Shown here in pieces: positions 61,572-64,000 of a stretch of DNA of 64,000 nt; position 1 is the first letter of the stretch, and each line of letters starts with the position of its first letter. Location: positions 1 to 64,000 of the forward strand of contig DVIN01000023.1 in assembly GCA_018711275.1 (NCBI GenBank). Reading direction: 5' to 3'. Position numbers and translations under genes: made by a program. The DNA is from Candidatus Pullilachnospira intestinigallinarum (GTDB taxonomy: Bacteria > Bacillota > Clostridia > Lachnospirales > Lachnospiraceae). The notes beneath the pieces were generated by a model. The model was given only the letters and a program-made list of their open reading frames with translations. It was not told the DNA's origin and searched no databases.

Positions 61572-61907
61572 ATGGTTGGAAGCTATCCGGTTGTCACGCT
61601 CTGCGGCAGTACACGCTTTAAAAAAGAATTCATGGAAGCGCAGAAACGCCTGACCCTGGAAGGAAAAATTGTGATCAGCGTCGGGCTGTTCGGTCATTCC
61701 GGAGATGAGGAAGTCTGGGAGGGAATGGACGAAGGAACGCTGACCAGGACCAAGGAAATGCTGGACGATATGCACAAACGGAAGATTGACATGGCGGACG
61801 AGATCTTCGTCATCAATGTGGGCGGCTATATCGGCGACAGTACAGCGTCAGAGATTGCCTATGCCACAAAAACGGGAAAAAAGGTAAATTATCTGGAAAA
61901 ACCGTAA
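61572..61907 (+). CDS. Nucleoside 2-deoxyribosyltransferase-like protein
   Basis: Rossmann-like protein of 111 residues. VVTLCGSTRFKKEFMEAQKRLTLEGKIVISVGLF at the start and EIFVINVGGYIGDSTASEIAYATKTGKKVNYLE at the end match small nucleoside 2-deoxyribosyltransferase-like or DUF4406-type proteins that bind nucleotides. Catalytic activity is not assured. The ATG at 61572 follows AAGGAGGTGCGGGCG, which decides against the frame from 61521. Confidence 0.75.
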   Translation: MVGSYPVVTLCGSTRFKKEFMEAQKRLTLEGKIVISVGLFGHSGDEEVWEGMDEGTLTRTKEMLDDMHKRKIDMADEIFVINVGGYIGDSTASEIAYATKTGKKVNYLEKP

Positions 61908-61919
61908 GAGGTGAGAAAT

Positions 61920-62192
61920 ATGGCATCAGAGAAGACGGAGGAACTGTACAGACTTCTCCTGGGTAAAGGTTATCCGAAGGAATTCTGCCGGGAAGTTGCA
62001 TACAGGCATATGAATACGGATTATACAGCCACCAGAATGCTGGGATATCTGTACCGGATATCAGATCCCAGAATCGAGGATCTGGTGGATGAAATGCTGG
62101 CGATTTTAAGCGACAGAGACGAGATTATCCGTAAAAAAGAGATGGAACGGGCGCAGGCGGTGATGAATGAAGTGTATAGAAACGGCCTTTGA
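61920..62192 (+). CDS. Hypothetical 90-residue protein
   Basis: Not recognised. All-helical and charged (MASEKTEELYRLLLGKGYPKEFCREVAYRHMNTDYTATRMLGYL; RIEDLVDEMLAILSDRDEIIRKKEMERAQAVMNEVYR). ATG 61920 follows AAGAGGTGAG; begins 12 bp after the previous gene and is followed by a strong hairpin at 62256, so it is the end of a transcript. The shape suggests an RNA- or protein-binding accessory protein, but that is a guess. Confidence 0.65.
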   Translation: MASEKTEELYRLLLGKGYPKEFCREVAYRHMNTDYTATRMLGYLYRISDPRIEDLVDEMLAILSDRDEIIRKKEMERAQAVMNEVYRNGL

Positions 62193-62255
62193 CCGGTAAA
62201 AATAACGGATGGCAGGATTTTCGGCCGTCGGAGCAGCCCGATGTTCATCTGAAAA

Positions 62256-62296
62256 AGAAGGGAGCAGGAAGAACCATTGAATTCCTGCTCCCTTCT
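62256..62296. terminator. Bidirectional terminator
   Basis: A perfect 15-bp stem (AGAAGGGAGCAGGAA at 62256-62270, TTCCTGCTCCCTTCT at 62282-62296), 11-nt loop. On the minus strand it runs into TTTTTC, ending the 59-residue gene; on the plus strand it follows the 90-residue gene. Confidence 0.88.
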
Positions 62297-62325
62297 GCCT
62301 TGTGGGAAATTTTACAGGCCGCCTG

Positions 62326-62505
62326 TCACTGCCGGATATAGACTCCCTGCGATTCAATAAAATCATCCAGATCCTGCAGCGCGTCCTGCGCCCAGGTTTC
62401 CGATAAAACGGGTTTTTCTTCCGGCTGGGCTGCCTTTTGCGCAGGAGTCTCCCCCTTGTCGGAAGCGGAGAGGGGCATCCTGTCTTTTCTTGTTTTTTCC
62501 ATCAT
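62326..62505 (-). CDS. Hypothetical 59-residue protein
   Basis: Small charged protein, MMEKTRKDRMPLSASDKGETPAQ at the start and LQDLDDFIESQGVYIRQ at the end; not recognised. Evidence that it is real: AGAAGGGATTGGT before ATG 62505, its own strong promoter at 62632-62660, and a terminator at 62256-62296. The frame also runs upstream through MEAIPADTADGQK from an ATG at 62577, directly after a leader terminator hairpin; the shorter start has the better ribosome site. Confidence 0.55.
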   Translation of the reverse strand: MMEKTRKDRMPLSASDKGETPAQKAAQPEEKPVLSETWAQDALQDLDDFIESQGVYIRQ

Positions 62506-62578
62506 ACCAATCCCTTCTTTGTGCAAATAAAAAGCATTTTTCTGTCCATCTGCCGTGTCAGCGGGGATTGCTTCCATA

Positions 62579-62660
62579 AAAAAACGAAGCCCGCTGCGGC
62601 AAGGCGGACCTCGTTGTCTCTTGTTGCTAAAAGTATAAAAGAATTTTCCTGCAAAGTCAA
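62579..62660 (-). promoter_or_regulatory. Strong promoter followed by intrinsic-terminator leader
   Basis: Minus strand: TTGACT (62660-62655) and TATACT (62637-62632), 17-bp spacer. The transcript would start near 62625 and meet a 9-bp stem (62612-62604 with 62594-62586, two G-U pairs) followed by GTTTTTT ending at 62579. It would yield an RNA of about 47 nt, either a small RNA or an attenuated leader of the 59-residue gene. Confidence 0.65.
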
Positions 62661-62817
62661 GGGGGAATACATGAAACCACAAAGAAACGGCGATGCAAAA
62701 GCAAACAGATTATGAAAACCGGTACTCTCCGGGAAAGATGGCAGAAAAAGGTTGCATCAGACAGTGGAAGATTATATAGTGGAAAAAAGGGAAATTATAA
62801 AACAGGAGGGTTCGTCT

Positions 62818-63402
62818 ATGACGGAAAGAGAAAAAATGCTGGCCGGCCAGCTGTACGACTGCGGTGACGAGGAATTGTTGACTCAATGGCATAAAGCAAA
62901 AGATCTGATAAGAGATTACAACCTGACGGATTCCGCAGATTCAGAGAGAAAAGAACGGATTTTAGAGGAACTTCTGGGAGGAAAAGGAAAGAATCTCTGG
63001 ATAACAGCCCCGTTTTTTGCCGACTATGGAAATAATATCTATTTTGGCAATAACTGTGAAGTAAACATGAACTGTACTTTCCTGGATGACAATACGATCC
63101 GTATCGGGGATAATGCGTTGATCGCGCCGAATGTGCAGATCTATACCGCGTTTCACCCCACCAGCGCCAGGGACCGTTTCGGAGATCCAAAAGAGGATGG
63201 TTCCTTTGTTTTTTGCAAGACCCGGACGGCCCCGGTTGTGATTGGAAACAATGTGTGGATTGGCGGAGGCGCCATTATTATGCCGGGCGTTACCATAGGA
63301 GATAATGTGGTAATCGGAGCCGGAAGTGTGGTGACAAAGGATATTCCGGATAATGTGATCGCCTATGGAACGCCGTGCCGTGTTATTCGCGAGAATCAAT
63401 AA
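62818..63402 (+). CDS. Maltose/galactoside-type O-acetyltransferase
   Basis: Left-handed beta-helix acetyltransferase, 194 residues. The N-terminal MAT domain (MTEREKMLAGQLYDCGDEELLTQWHKAKDLIRDYN) is followed by hexapeptide repeats and the catalytic His region IYTAFHPTSARDRFG near 105-118. Repeats VVIGNNVWIGGGAIIMPGVTIGDNVVIGAGSVVTKDIP and the end YGTPCRVIREN are classic. It transfers acetyl from acetyl-CoA to a sugar hydroxyl. ATG 62818 follows ACAGGAGGGTTCGTCT. Convergent with the phosphatase gene; the ends overlap by 7 bp. Confidence 0.92.
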   Translation: MTEREKMLAGQLYDCGDEELLTQWHKAKDLIRDYNLTDSADSERKERILEELLGGKGKNLWITAPFFADYGNNIYFGNNCEVNMNCTFLDDNTIRIGDNALIAPNVQIYTAFHPTSARDRFGDPKEDGSFVFCKTRTAPVVIGNNVWIGGGAIIMPGVTIGDNVVIGAGSVVTKDIPDNVIAYGTPCRVIRENQ

Positions 63403-63866
63403 TCGTTCCGCCCTTTTTCATCCAGATATTTCCACAGAGCTTCCAGCCCCTCCACCGCATCCGCATAGGTGGCATCGAAATTCCCGGTATACCATGGATC
63501 CGCGATATCACGCCTGCTGCCGGCAAATTCCAGCAGTTTGCGGATCTTATGGTCCGGATCTCCGCCCGCAATGCGCCGCATATTGCGGATATTCCAGTCA
63601 TCCATACCGATCAGAAGATCAAATTCCTGATAATCTTTCCGGGTCATCTGGCGCGCTCGGTGATTCCCGCAGGGGATTCCTTCCTGCTGAAGCTTTTGCC
63701 GGGTACCATAATGTACGCCATTGCCGATTTCCTCACGGCTGGTGGCCGCGGAGTCGATAAAGAAATCGGCCGCACGGCCGCGGGTGGCGGCCATGTGTTT
63801 GAAGATATATTCACACATGGTGGAACGGCAGATATTGCCGTGGCAGATGAATAGTATTTTTATCAT
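63396..63866 (-). CDS. Low-molecular-weight protein tyrosine phosphatase
   Basis: Cytoplasmic phosphatase, 156 residues. The P-loop C-x5-R is ILFICHGNICRST (Cys8, Arg14), followed by a conserved Asn/Ser region, and the general acid Asp is in IADPWYTGNF near residue 122. Family enzymes dephosphorylate tyrosine on bacterial kinases or other proteins. Complete. The last 134 bases of the window (63867-64000) contain its upstream region and no recognisable gene. Confidence 0.93.
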   Translation of the reverse strand: MIKILFICHGNICRSTMCEYIFKHMAATRGRAADFFIDSAATSREEIGNGVHYGTRQKLQQEGIPCGNHRARQMTRKDYQEFDLLIGMDDWNIRNMRRIAGGDPDHKIRKLLEFAGSRRDIADPWYTGNFDATYADAVEGLEALWKYLDEKGRNDY

Positions 63867-64000
63867 ATCTCTTATATCCCTTCAAAAGCCTTCAAACCTT
63901 GATATTACGGGCTTTCCGGCGCTCTTTTCAATTTTTGTGTTTTGCCTTAAATTCACGCTCTTCTTTGTAAATCTACGCAAATTCACGGGCAAATGGTGTA

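Overview
The window looks like a chromosomal segment of a Gram-positive gut anaerobe of the Clostridia, most likely Lachnospiraceae. The evidence is LplB/YtcP-type sugar ABC importers, four MATE exporters, CmpB-family membrane proteins, a preQ1-I riboswitch before queT, AGGAGG ribosome binding sites and roughly 50% GC codon usage. No rRNA, tRNA, insertion sequence, prophage or CRISPR array was recognised. This assignment is inference from gene content; the genus is not determined.

Layout. 0.1-12.7 kb is one co-directional carbohydrate cluster: ABC importer (permease, lipoprotein, permease), PfkB sugar kinase, NAD-dependent GH4 glycosidase, GH38 alpha-mannosidase, M17 aminopeptidase and a 524-residue protein of unknown function. 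It reads as a non-PTS route for a mannose-containing glycoside or glycopeptide: import, phosphorylation inside the cell, then cleavage. 12.8-15.5 kb (minus strand) holds a GlgX-like GH13 debranching enzyme and a P-loop kinase. 15.6-21.1 kb holds two regulator/MATE pairs (MarR and MerR) around a CoA-disulfide-reductase-type NADH oxidase, with readable operators for both regulators. 21.2-25.4 kb carries the preQ1-I riboswitch with queT, a duplicated CmpB-type membrane protein, a glycosyltransferase fused to a MarR-like domain, and a metallo-beta-lactamase-fold hydrolase. 25.6-30.0 kb is a TetR regulator with a heterodimeric ABC transporter. 30.1-33.4 kb has a FliB-like lysine methylase, an XRE regulator/membrane protein pair with three operators, and cyanase.

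33.8-34.4 kb is an eleven-unit tandem array of exact 53-bp period, just upstream of sbcD-sbcC (34.6-39.0 kb). A second array with the same 53-bp period, stem and linker pattern lies at 55.5-55.85 kb. 39.0-43.2 kb holds DUF1848, a VOC gene remnant, DUF2200, a nitrilase-family amidase and a MATE gene. 43.2-49.8 kb is a complete Wadjet JetABCD plasmid-defence operon with crcB attached at its 3' end, followed by brnQ on the opposite strand. 51.8-57.9 kb is accessory: an XRE regulator, AT-rich HAD and S51 peptidase genes, GNAT, a kinase gene broken by an in-frame TGA, a frameshifted zinc-finger remnant, the second array, a cupin and a fourth MATE. 58.1-63.9 kb has a Lon-like AAA+ protein without a protease domain, a metallophosphoesterase, a dinitrogenase-cofactor-domain/FKBP fusion, a small nucleotide-handling protein, two small hypothetical proteins, a maltose-type acetyltransferase and a low-molecular-weight tyrosine phosphatase.

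The observations most worth following are the two homologous 53-bp hairpin arrays, the glycosyltransferase-MarR fusion, the Lon-like ATPase, the metal-linker FKBP fusion, and the unknown gene of the mannoside cluster. Wadjet is the only recognised defence system and is already known.
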